Of a stretch of 64,000 nt of DNA, positions 1-12,000 are shown piece after piece; position 1 is the first letter of the stretch, and each line of letters starts with the position of its first letter. The notes beneath the pieces were generated by a model. It saw nothing but the letters and a program-made list of their open reading frames with translations. It was not told where the DNA came from and did not search any database. The translations under genes were made by a program, and so were the position numbers. The stretch spans positions 1,672,955-1,736,954 of the forward strand of contig CM028885.1 in NCBI GenBank assembly GCA_016801885.1, in the 5' to 3' direction. The DNA is from Toxotes chatareus (Eukaryota; Chordata; Actinopteri; Toxotidae).

Positions 1-908
1 TAACGTTTGCTAGCTAAAGCTACAGGGACAGTCCGGTGTTCTCAGGTTACTGAGGAGTTGGTTGACATCAGTCACAGTGGATGTCTCTGTGCTTTGTGAC
101 ACTGATCAGCAGGAGAAGCAGAAACCATATCAAACATTTACCAGTGGAAAACACACGGTCCTGTCCACGGCCACACAAGAAACTCTGCACTCTGTCTGTG
201 TGCAGCATCAAACCTCACTACATCTCAGGGCTGCAACTAAGAGCTATTAGAAATATTGATTACTCATCACTGTCGATTATTTTCTCGGTTAATCAGTTAG
301 TGGTTTGGTCTATAAAAAGTAGTGTAATTGAAAAAATGCCCACTACAGTTTTCCAAAGGATTGGAATCGATCATTGATTAATATGTATTGATGTCTCCAC
401 AACATCAATTCATATACACCTAAAAAACCCTGTTATTATTGTTATACATTTAGGACTTGGTGAATTGTGATGTGGACAGCCCCCAGCATTCTTAGCAATG
501 GACCTATTTGAGTCACACTGTGTAACTGAGAGAAAGTCATTTGGATTAAACCAGCGTGTCCCATCTCCTACATGGAAAAGTGTCCGCAGGCCTCTGGATG
601 AACTGCCTCTCTGTAAAAGCTGTGTCAGATTCCATGGTTTCATGATTGACTTTACTCTGAGGATATTCAGCACATTAGAAGTGTTTTGTTTCCGTCTGTA
701 AATTGTGGTTTTTAGTAAGCTTGTTGGGAGGATCATGATCATAAGGTGTTTGCCAGGAAATCCACTGATTAGCTATTGGATCCTCTAGATGCAGCTGTGT
801 TTAACCTAAAATTACACTTCTAACAGAGACTGTAAGGGTCAGGAGGAAGACCTGAACATTTGCCCTGTTTCTCTTGTGTATAATTTGTTCCTCCTTATGT
901 TTGGTCAG
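1..908. other. Intron of ndufb11, no gene seen
   Basis: This stretch precedes the first recognisable ndufb11 exon, whose acceptor AG is at 907-908. The family normally has an N-terminal mitochondrial presequence and an acidic linker before the part seen here. I found neither in 1-908, so the first exon probably lies before the window. Short open frames here have no coding character. Confidence 0.6.
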
Positions 909-1666
909 AATCCAGATTACCATGGCTTCTCCAGTGATCCTGTGGTGGACGAGTGGAACATGAGGGTGGGCTTCTTCTTTGGAATCTCATTGGCTCTTGT
1001 CGTCGGAGCAGCATTTATCCACTATTTACCAGATCACGGGTGAGTTCCCACTTCTTCATCTCTTCTTATCTGCTGTCAGTTTTGGTGTTAAATGTGCGAT
1101 GACAGTGGTCAAGACATTTTTTCTGAGCCATGGTTTCCTCTCAAAGGACAGATGCTTTTCTTTTTGATACTTTTCATGTGACGTAGCTTTGGTATCACAC
1201 CCACTTTGTATCATTGAGCATAGACTAAATAGTAGAAACATGGAAGCAGCACAGACTACAGCGGTGTACAGCTACATTTATGTATTTGTTTTTGAAGGCA
1301 CATTTTGATGGACTTTGAGGCAGCACTTTGTCAGTTTATTACGGTGATCTTCAGTTGGATCCCTGGATCAGCACGTGTGATTGGCTGGCCAGCAAACGCT
1401 GCAGCTGAGGTTACAGATTAGACCTCAGTGGAAGAATTCAGTCTTTCGAAGGTTTTTGGGGTTCGCGGTCAAGCTGGAGTTAGTAAAAGTAGTAAAAGTT
1501 TCTTTCACTCTAACTGTATTTGTGTGTGTGTTCCAGAATGCGGCAGTGGGCCAGAAGGGAGGCAGAGCGTGTGATCCAGCAGAGGGAGAAGGAGGGTCTT
1601 CCTCTCATCGATGAGAACTACTATGACCCGAGCAAGATTGTTCTGCCCTCAGCTGGAGAGGAGTAG
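909..1666 (+). CDS. ndufb11: NADH dehydrogenase 1 beta subcomplex subunit 11 (3' part)
   Basis: NDUFB11 is a single-pass accessory subunit of the membrane arm of respiratory complex I in the inner mitochondrial membrane. Two coding exons are visible, 909-1039 and 1537-1666 (stop TAG 1664-1666). The first encodes NPDYHGFSSDP, then VVDEWNMRVGFFFG and a hydrophobic membrane segment ending in HYLPDHG. The second encodes MRQWARREAERVIQQREKEG and the conserved C-terminus DPSKIVLPSAGEE. The intron is phase 2 (GG|A) and has a good donor (gtgagt) and acceptor (ttccag). The product matches the C-terminal two thirds of the vertebrate protein. The presequence exon is missing, so the gene is cut by the window edge. 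A poly(A) signal follows at 1721-1726. The identification rests on the conserved WNMR...FFFG and REAER blocks. Confidence 0.93.
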
Positions 1667-1720
1667 GATGTCCAACATCCACTCACTGTATTTCATGGTT
1701 ATTGTATTCCGCTGTAATAG

Positions 1721-1726
1721 AATAAA
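1721..1726 (+). terminator. Poly(A) signal of ndufb11
   Basis: AATAAA lies 55 nt after the ndufb11 stop codon, the expected place for the cleavage signal of this short-3'UTR gene. Confidence 0.7.
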
Positions 1727-2600
1727 TGATGTACTTGTTGAATTGTGTAATTGTTGCGTGTGGACAATGACTCATTGAAACAGAAATCTGAATGTTTCCT
1801 AATCACAAATGCCAACTTCAAGTGTTTGACAGTTTCCAAGTGATCACAACCAAAGAAAAAGAACTGAGGTTTGATTCATTTCTTATTGAACCTACTGATT
1901 TTTTTTTAATTATCATTCATGGGTTTTCACTCATGAATAAATAAATGATGCACTGATATTTTAATCTTTCTTAAATAAAATCAACCTAATAATATCACTT
2001 TCACAAATGAGAAAATTAATTGGCACAAGTTATTAAAGAAAAGAACTGTCTAACGTTTTGACAATGAAAAGATCTGTTGGTTGCAGCCTTCCGGTTCTTC
2101 TATGATGGGATAATAGACCTTTCCAGAGGTTTTGTATGTATTAGTTTACACATAGAAAAGAATTAAAACAAATTAATAAAACGTGATCCCTCTTAAAGAC
2201 CAGGACCACAAGATGGAGGATCCCACATAGCTGATATTCTACTTCAGTAGATCACGTTTCTGACAAATGATACAGCATGGACCTGGAGCTTTTGGGGCCC
2301 TTGCACCTCTTTGCTCTGTTGGTAATTCAGCCTTGACTTTAACCAGGCTGGCTCAAAGATAAGCAGCTCAGCTTAGCAGAGCAGCAGTAACTGCATCTTA
2401 ATTGTTGGTTCTACTGGAATTCATGTGATTTAGTGTGGTTACGCTGACTATCTGCTACACAGCTTCTTGGTCACTGTGAAAACTTTAAAACAAAACTTGT
2501 GTTATAAACGTTACACCTTTCATTCTACACATCACTTCCACCATCAGTTATCTGCATGTCTCCGGGCAGAGACGTCCATCATGAGAAACATCTGAAACCC
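1727..2600. other. Intergenic DNA between ndufb11 and rtel1
   Basis: AT-rich sequence with several further AATAAA-like words and no open frame of note. No repeat family was recognised. Confidence 0.5.
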
Positions 2601-2619
2601 ACCCTCTGCAGTGCGGTGT

Positions 2620-2835
2620 TCATGGTTTCCGTGGGCACCTGAACGCAGCACAGGTGGTCGCCACAATGCGCATGAGCGCCGCGCTCAAAGCGGAAACCTG
2701 GCGCCAAGTGTTCAGACTCAAGTCTGTGTCTTTAGTAACGACAGTTCACTGCGGCGGAAGGAGTCAGTCTGTTTAATGTTAAATAAAACACTACGTCTGT
2801 TCAGTCCGTTGCTAGCCTGAGCTAAGAGACGCAGA
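2620..2835 (+). promoter_or_regulatory. Probable rtel1 promoter and 5' UTR
   Basis: This is a locally GC/CpG-richer patch just before the rtel1 start codon. It contains an NRF1-like word (TGCGCATGAGCG near 2667) and an ETS-like GGAAG (near 2757). There is no TATA box. The start codon at 2836 is chosen because the frame begins with the family N-terminus. Inference from composition and position only. Confidence 0.4.
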
Positions 2836-5800
2836 ATGCCTTCACTGACTCTGCGTGGAGTGACCGTAAATTTCCCTTTTCCTCCATATGACTGTCAGAA
2901 GGACTACATGAGCAAAGTGATTGAATGTCTTCAGAGGGTGAGTAGTTTCCTTAGTAATGAAAGCAAACTGCACCGCTGCTAACTGAGCTGCCATGGCTCA
3001 TCAGTTTATGTAATGTTTCTCAGCTGAAGTCAGTGTACTATTGTTCAGCAAAACAGCATCATTCTCTCTTTATTAGAAAGCTTCTACACTCCCCTGTGTG
3101 ATAGACGTTTGTTGATGTGCATAAATCTAAGTGTTTACTAGGTAACCATAGTTATCAGACACCTCAGAGCACATGACATACAGCAGATTGGGTCTTTATG
3201 TTGATAACAGCTGCTTGATGGAGCAGCAGAATCATGAACTTGGGAAACACCATATTCTGCTGATAATGAAGAAAACATCTCAGACTTTGGCAGTAGCTCT
3301 GTCTACTCGTGCAACCAGTGTCCACGTCTGCCTGTTTGTTCCAGAGGACGAATGGGGTTCTGGAGAGTCCCACAGGAACTGGTAAAACCCTGTGCCTGCT
3401 GTGTGCCACCCTGGCCTGGAGGGAGCACTTCAAGGACACCATCTCTGCCCGCAAGATAGCAGAGAGGCTGCAAGGGGGGGAGATGTTCCCGAACACACCG
3501 CTGGCATCCTGGGGGACAGCTGCTACCGATGGGGACACGCCGAGTAAGTTCATGTCTCACAAAGCTCAGTGCAGGTAAACGAAGAGGCCTATAATCCTGT
3601 AGCAGCCTGTCCCTGTTTCATAGGCACCAGACTGGTGATTCAGTTCTGCTCTTTGGAGCAGACCAACTACAACTACTGACCAACTACATCACTGTGCTTC
3701 CTCTAACTGAAATATAATGTGCCTATTGTGTGCTCTCATTGTCTTCCAGCCTACTACACTGATGTTCCCAAGATCATATATGCATCCAGGACACACTCTC
3801 AGCTCACACAGGTTATCAGTGAGTTAAAGAACAGTTCATACAGGTAAACTCTGTTATCTCATCAGCACAAGATGTACACAACACTCAACACTGAAGAGCT
3901 GAGTTGTCAGTATCAGGCCTTTCTGGTAAACCCACATATCCATTTAACCCTCATGTCTCTGGTGGTTTCAGGCCAAAGGTGTGTGTGCTGGGGTCAAGAG
4001 AGCAGCTTTGTATCAACCAGGAAGTGATGCGTCAGGAGAACAACCACGTCAAGGTGAGCAGAGTACACTGTTGGCTTGTTCAGGCTGTAAATTCAGAGGA
4101 GAATGTTCTTGTTGCTGTGTCAATTGTCTTAAAGATGCAGACACACCCCAAAAACAGCTGGGCTCAGGAGGGCGTATTTTTAAAAAGTTATTGCTGGGTT
4201 TGTGTGGGTGCACTGATTGACTGACTGTGTGTTGATGTGTCTCGTTTAAAGAATCTGCTAATACACAAAATGTGGTTCTGGTCTTGGGGGACAGGTGGTA
4301 CTGAACTGGTCCTCACAGATGTCAGTGTAATTAAATGCTGTTGATTCCATGGAATCAAATGTTTTTCAGGTCCATATGTGCAAAGGGAAAGTTTCCACCA
4401 GGTCATGTGTCTACTACAATAATGTTGAAGGTAAAGGTTAAACACTTGGAAGAGCTACATACCTAGATTATGAGTGACATAATGACTTGACATGTCTTAA
4501 TAGTAAACAGACTTTAAGTTATGTTTCATTACCAGTACTTAAAATGTTAAGAACATCGGGCCATGGCATCATAATCTAAGATGCTACTTCTTCCTTCTCT
4601 AGAGAAGAGCACTGACAGAGACTTGGTGAACTCCATCCTCGATGTTGAAGACTTGGTCAAGTTCGGCAGCAAACAGAGGTGGGATTTGTGTTTTCATGCT
4701 CTTCTACTCGTCTGTTTCATTCACAAGTCTCTGTCCTGCTTCATTAGGAGTGAAACAGCTGCTGCACAGCGTTTGCTAGATAGTTGTGTGTGGAGCGTAC
4801 GGCTGCAACTAACAGTCAGTTTTCCTATTGATTCTTTCATTATGTTCTCGATCAGTTTGGACTGTAAAATGTGAGAAAACACTGAAAACGTCATATATCA
4901 GAATCGGTGCTACTGACAGTGGATTTGTATAAAGACCTGATGAGGGCCAGACTTTGCAAACCAGACTCTGGGTTATGTGACATTCATCCCTGCTCTGTGC
5001 TTATGTACTCTGTTTAAATAAAATTAAAAAAGTAACACACCCTTTCAGATCAAACCAATCTTAATATTTGCATAACTAAAAAGTGTGTGGAGATATATTT
5101 AATATTTGTTAGCTGCTTTAAGTGCCGTAGCTGACTTTGTAATTAGCTATCTAGCTGGTAAGATAGCATTAGCAAGAATCACCACGACAGTCACCCTAAC
5201 ACTCACTGAACAAAAATCCATCAACCACCCCAGAGACCATGGTAGCCATCTGGCATATCCCAGCTACCCACCACAACACCCTAGGTGTAGGATAAAGGTT
5301 GTTGCACTCACTTAGCAGACCCCTCTGAACACCTTAGCTTCCACTTCACAAACATCCTAGCAACCTCCCACATAACCACACAGCCTGGATCTGATTGATA
5401 ACTGTCCAACAACCATAACTGGATCTGGAACAATGGTTCTGGTGTTGTTTATGGTGGACAGCAGAGCAGAGGTCAGTGGGGAGCAGGTGAACCTCAAGTA
5501 TGGAACATTATAAATGTGTTCAATGGGCACAAAGATGCAGAAAAGCGAGCGAGCTGTTTTTCCTGTTCAGTGCTGGTATGTTTTAGTTGTAGTAGATACA
5601 GTATTGCTCTAGGAACAATGCTTTGTTTTCATGTTCTCTGTGCTGCAGCTCTGTGAGACAAGTCTTTTTAGCTTTTGCTCCTTGTTGAACATTCTTCTCC
5701 AGGGTCTGTCCTTACTACCTCTCCCGTTCCATAAAGCAGCAGGCAGATATTATTTTCATGCCATACAACTACCTGCTGGATCCAAAGGTGAGCTCACTCA

Positions 5801-8800
5801 TTTTCATATTTACCTGTACTGTTGGTGCCTCAGTCAGTCCATGCCACTCTGTTTACTTGCTGCATTTTGGGGCATAATGGATTTATTTCAACAGAGAAAT
5901 GTGTGCATTCTGTTCTCTGTCCTTGTTCAGAGCCGCAGGGCGCACAATATTGAGCTGAATGGAGCTGTGGTCATTTTTGATGAAGCTCATAATGTGGTAA
6001 GACAATATCCTGGATGTTAACACTGTCGTAATGTCATAATCGATTGATTCACACATTCCTTAATTCCCTAAATATATTTATAGTGATTGATTGTTGGTTC
6101 TTAACCATGTTAAAAAAAAAAGAGTTAAATTTAGAGCAGCTTGGCTTGATTATCGATCCTGAAGATGTTTCTTCTTGAAATGCCTTCAAGATCTTCAACC
6201 AGTTCTTGGAGAGCCACGACCTGGATGAGAACCTTGACATGCTCCTTAACCATCAAAGAACACCTTGTGTCTTTAACGTCTTTACACTCAGGACATGAGG
6301 AATCGCACAAATGGAGATGATGGCACACACTTTCACAGTTTAAGAGAGAAGTTTAAAGCCCGCCTACTTTCACAGCTGGCCAATCACCATGTGAAGTGGG
6401 CCTGATTGTCTGTTTCTGTTGTCTGCAGGAAAAGACGTGTGAAGAGGTAACATCGTTTGACCTCACTCCCTATGATGTGGCCTCAGCCATTACCGCTGTA
6501 GACAGGCTGCTGGTGGAGCAGGCTAAACAAGCCAGCCATGGAGACTCTGTGACGGAGGACTTCAACGTGGAGTCCCTCACCTCTGGTCAGGATGCTTATT
6601 TGTCTCAACCACTGAGGTTACGCACAAACAAGGAGGGATTTATAGTGTTTTACGGACAACACATTGAAAACATATTTAAATGTTATAAGGTAATCTATCC
6701 ATGCATGTAATGAAATTTCAGCTGCTAATTCTTTTTTGTTACAGGTTTAAAAATAGAATTAGACACCATTGCTAAAATCAAGCGTAAGTATTCTTTAAGG
6801 AATAAAGAAGCTAAATAAGCCTTATTTTATAAGTTTACTATAATCATCTCACTCATCAATGCTTTGCTCTGTGGGATTTTCCCAAACTGCTTTTGTCTGC
6901 TTTGACAGAGATTCTGCTGGATCTGGAAGCTGCTATTGATTCCTATGACGTTCCAAGTGACAAAGGCATCACAAAACCTGGAATGTACGTCAAAGTGTGG
7001 TAGTAGATAGGAAGCAGAGTGCAACATTTTTGCTTTGCTAACTGCTTCAGTGTCTGTCAATGGATCAGTCCTTCTGTCTTGTACTTGCTCTCATCTGCTG
7101 GTTAGACTGATTGATTAGATTATATTAGGTTGATAAAACCTAATGAATGAATTCTAAATATGAATGAAGTGTCTTCTGTCCATATCCTTCTGTCTGTCTC
7201 AGCTTCATCTATGAGCTGTTAGAGAGAGCTCACCTGACCTACAGCAGCAAGACAGCTGTGTATGAAGCTCTGGAGCAGATCATTGGATGCTTTGCAGGAC
7301 GTCAGTATGGTTTGATTTCTTCATATTACTGTTTATTAGGCTCTGTTATATTTTCTGACGTCCAGCTAGAGATGCATTTTTGACCAGTGGTCTCATTTCC
7401 TCTCATACCTTGCAACTGCATGTAAACCAATAGTATTATGCTTCAGTACTGGTCCTTATTCATGTCATACAGGGACTCATTGTCTGCTGACCATATCATT
7501 CAGACCTTGTTCCAGTAAATAATCATGTGTTTCTCATCAGGGACAGGAGTATTCCTGAACACGAGTGGACTGCAGAAGCTGGCTGATATCATACAGGTAT
7601 GCTACAGGGTGGAGATAAAGGAGGAGTTGGGTATTATTTACACAGACCCTGGAGGACAGATAACATAACTTCAGTTTTGTCTGAGTTTAATAGCAGGAAG
7701 TAGCGGGCCATCCAGATTTCTGTGTCCCTAAGGCATGTTTGAAATTTAGCAGCAACAATAAATCTTCCTTTCTTTCTCTGTCTTGAAGCTGGTGTTCTGC
7801 GGTGAACTATCAGAGAAAGACAGACAGCAGCAGATGCAGTCCAACACGTCTAACTTTAAGGTGCATATTCATCAAAACCCATGAACTGACAATAAAGGAG
7901 GTGATTGTTATGTATATAGTGACATCAGCTGTCACATCTGTCTGTTTGGCTCAGGTTCATATCCACAAAGACACCAGCTATCACAAGAAAAAGAACACTG
8001 ATGTGTGGGCTCCATCCTCATCAAAGAAACAAGGTAATGACACCTTTGACCTGCTGGAATATGATAATTCATTCAACTACAGCTACAGCTAACTTCTCTA
8101 AACACAGATTTAGAGAAGTTAGATCCTAAAAAGTATTTTTCTGAACTTTTCTGTGTGGATATCAGACCCAGAGGATGAACCCTGGTTAAAGGTTTAATTT
8201 AGCTTGTCATTAGTTAGCCTCACTCGCCTTCCTGTACTCTGACTGTGTAAACCTGGTTAAATGGGTCTTATGTGTTCCTTGGCATCTTCTAGGCAACATT
8301 CTGAGTTACTGGTGCTTCTCTCCTGGCTTCAGCATGCAGGACCTGAAGAGTCAGGGTGTTCGCTGCATCATTCTGACCAGTGGCACCCTCTCTCCCCTGT
8401 CCTCATTCACCTCTGAGATGAGGATGTAAGTTACCTGTTACCTGTTTCTCCTCAAAGCTTATTTTCCTCACAGATGCACAATTATGCAGTGCAACGCTAT
8501 AGACTCGTGCCTGAAATCAACAGCTGCTATAATAAAGGGACTAACTCAACAAAGTGTATTTTGTGTTAACCCTTTGCCTGACTCACTCATACCAAGTACA
8601 GATCGGTGTAATTTTTAGCTCTGCCAGCTGCTGGTACAGTGATGTTGGTCTGTCCAGTCATCCTTCTAATGTTGGTCCAGACTGACATAACTCAGCAGAG
8701 AGTAGATGAGCCTCATAATGAGCACCTGAGCTGAGCTAAGCTGTTCTTGGTGAGACACCAGCATCTGCAAAGTGCCAGAATGGCAAAGCAGCCAATTCCT

Positions 8801-9072
8801 CATCAGAATCATCAGGACTTGTTATCGAAGAACATCAAAATTCTAAGCTTTCCAGCATTTTTGCAGTCAGCCCTAAGGCATTATTAATTTTGTTGGACTA
8901 ACAGCAGGTAAACCTCGACCTGGATCTCAGTGTGTTTTTGTCCTTGCGGTTCTTGTAGAGAATTCCCAGTGTGTTTGGAGAACAGCCACGTGATTGAGCG
9001 GGACCAGATCTTTGTTAGCATCATTGAACGAGGCCCAGATGGAGAGCCGTTAAGTTCAGCTTTTGATAGAAG
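2836..9072 (+). other. rtel1: rtel1 coding exons 1-17
   Basis: Exons: 2836-2937, 3345-3543, 3750-3843, 3972-4053, 4370-4430, 4603-4678, 5703-5787, 5931-5996, 6429-6585, 6745-6783, 6909-6984, 7203-7300, 7541-7596, 7789-7860, 7955-8033, 8293-8425, 8959-9072. Exon 2 holds the Walker A motif, exons 4, 5 and 7 the four Fe-S cysteines, and exon 8 the DEAH box. Exon 2 contains a run of seven G's (from 3474) that stays in frame. The introns between (largest 4679-5702) contain no other gene that I can see. Confidence 0.9.
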
Positions 9073-12000
9073 GTCAGTATTCTGTTCTACATTCTATAGT
9101 ACATTCTAAGTATTTTATTCTACATTCAGTTCTACAGTATTCTGTTCTGCATTCTTCTTCTACAACATACTCTTCTGCGTTCTATTCTACAGCATTCTGT
9201 TCTGCGTTCTATTCTACAGCATTCTCTTCTGCATTCTGTTCTACAGTGTTCTCTTCTACGTTCTATTTTACTGTATTCTGTTCTATGTTCTATTCTACAG
9301 CATTCTGTTCTACGTTCTCTTCTACAGTATTCCGTTCTACGTTCTATTCTACAGCATTCCGTTCTACGTTCTATTCTACAGCATTCCGTTCTGCGTCCTA
9401 TTCTACAGCATTCTGTTCTGCGTTCTATTCTACAGCATTCTGTTCTGCGTTCTATTCTACAGTATTCCGTACTACGTTCTATTCTACAGTATTCCGTTCT
9501 ACGTTCTATTCTACAGTATTCTTTTCTACGTTCTCTTCTACAGCATTCCATTCTACGTTCTCTTCTACAATATTCTGTTCTACGTTCTCTTCTACAATAT
9601 TCTGTTCTACGTTCTTTTCTACAGCATTCCGTTCTACGTTCTAATTCTACAGTATTCCGTTCTACGTTCGGTTCTACAGTATTCTGTTCTGTGTTCTCTT
9701 CTACACTATTCTGTTCTACGTTCTATTCTACAGTATTCTTTTCTACGTTCTCTTCTACAGCATTCCATTCCATGTTCTATTCTACAATATTCTGTTCTAT
9801 ATTCTCTTCTACAGCATTCCGTTCTACGTTCTAATTCTACAGTATTCTGTTCTACGTTCTATTCTACAGCGTTTTATTCTACAGTATTCCGTTCTACGTT
9901 CTATTCTACACTATTCTGTTCTACGTTCTCTTCTACAGCATTCCATTCAACGTTCTCTTCTACAGTATTCTGCGTTCTATTCTATAGCATTCTGTTCTGT
10001 GTTCTCTTCTACAGCATTCCGTTCCATGTTCTATTCTATAATATTCTGTTCTACGTTCTATTCTATAGCATTCTGTTCTGTGTTCTCTTCTACAGCATTC
10101 CGTTCCATGTTCTATTCTATAATATTCTGTTCTACGTTCTATTCTACAGCATTCTGTTCTGTGTTCTCTTCTACTGTATTCTATGTTCTATTATACAGTA
10201 TTCTCTTCTAAGATCTATTTTACAGTATTCTATGTTCTATACTATAGCTTTCTGTTCTGTGTTCTCTTCTACAGCATTCCGTTCTGCGTTCTATTCTTCA
10301 GCATTCTGTTCTGCGTTCTATTCTACAGCATTCTGTTCTGCGTTCTATTCTACAGTATTCCGTACTACGTTCTATTCTACAGTATTCCGTTCTACGTTCT
10401 ATTCTATAGCATTCTGTTCTACGTTCGATTCTACAGCATCCTGTTCTGCGTTCTCTTCTACAGTATTCTATGTTCTATTATACAGTATTCTGTTCTACGT
10501 TCTCTTCTACAGCATTCTGTTCTGTGTTCTCTTCTACATTATTCTATGTTCTATTTTACAGTATTCTGCGTTCTCTTCTACAGCATTCCGTTCTACGTTC
10601 TCTTCTACAGCATTCCGTTCTACGTTCTGTTCTACAGCATTCCGTTCTACGTTCTATTCTACAGTATTCAGTTCTGCGTTCTATTCTACATTCCGTTCTA
10701 TGTTCTCTTCTACAGCATTCCATTCTACATTATATTCTACAGCATTCTGTTCTGCGTTCTATTCTACAGTATTCCGTTCTACATTCTGTTCTACGTTCTC
10801 TTCTACAGCATTCCGTTCTACATTCTATTTTACAGTATTCTGTTCTGCGTTCTATTCTACAGTATTCCTTTCTCCATTCTATTCTACAGCATTCTGTTCT
10901 GCGTTCTATTCTACAGTATTCTGTTCTGCTTTCTATTCTACAGTATTCTCTTCTATGTTCTATTCTACAGGATTCCGTTCTGCGTTCTATTCTACAGCAT
11001 TCCGTTTTGCGTTCTCTTCTACAGTATTCCATGTTCTATTATACAGTATTCTCTTCTAAGTTATATTTTACTTTGTTCTGCGTTCTATTCTATAGCATTC
11101 TGTTCTGTGTTCTCTTCTACACTATTTTGTTCTACGTTCTATTCTACAGCATTCCGTTCTACGTTCTATACTACAGCATTCCGTTCTATGTTCTATTCTA
11201 CAGCATTCCGTTCTGCGTTCTATTCTACAGTATTCCGTTCTGCGTTCTATTCTACAGCATTCTGTTCTGCATTCTATTCTACAGTATTCCGTTCTGCGTT
11301 CTATTCTACAGTATTTCGTTCTGCGTTCTATTCTACAGTATTCTGTTCTGCGTTCTATTCTACAGCATTTCGTTCTGTTTTATTCTACAGTGTTCGGTTC
11401 TGCATTCTATTCTACATTCCGTTCTACGTTCTATTCTACAGTATACTGTTCTACGTTTTCTTCTACAGCATTCCGTTCTACATTCTATTCTACAGCATTC
11501 TGTTCTGCGTTCTATTCTACAGTATTCCGTTCTATGTACTGTTCAACAGGATTCTGTTCTACAGCATTCTGTTCTACGTTCTCTTCTACAGCATTCCGTT
11601 CTACATTCTATTCTACACAATTCTTTTCTACGTTCTTTTCTACAGAATTCTGTTCTACGTTCTATTCTACAGTGTTCTTTTCTGCGTTCTATTCTACAGT
11701 ATTCCTTTCTACATTCTTTTCTACAGTTTTCTGTTCTACGTTCTCTTCTACAGCATTCTGTTCTACGTTCTATTCTACAATATTCTGTTCTACGTTCTCT
11801 TCTACAGCATTCCGTTCTACGTTCTATTCTACAGTATTCTGATCTACGTTCTGTTCAACAGCATTCTGTTCAACAGCATTCTGTTCTACGTTCTCTTCTT
11901 CAGCATTCCATTCTACTTTCTATTCTACAGCATTCTGTTCTGCGTTCTATTCTACAGTATTCTGTTCTGCGTTCTATTCTACAGTATTCTGTTCTACGCT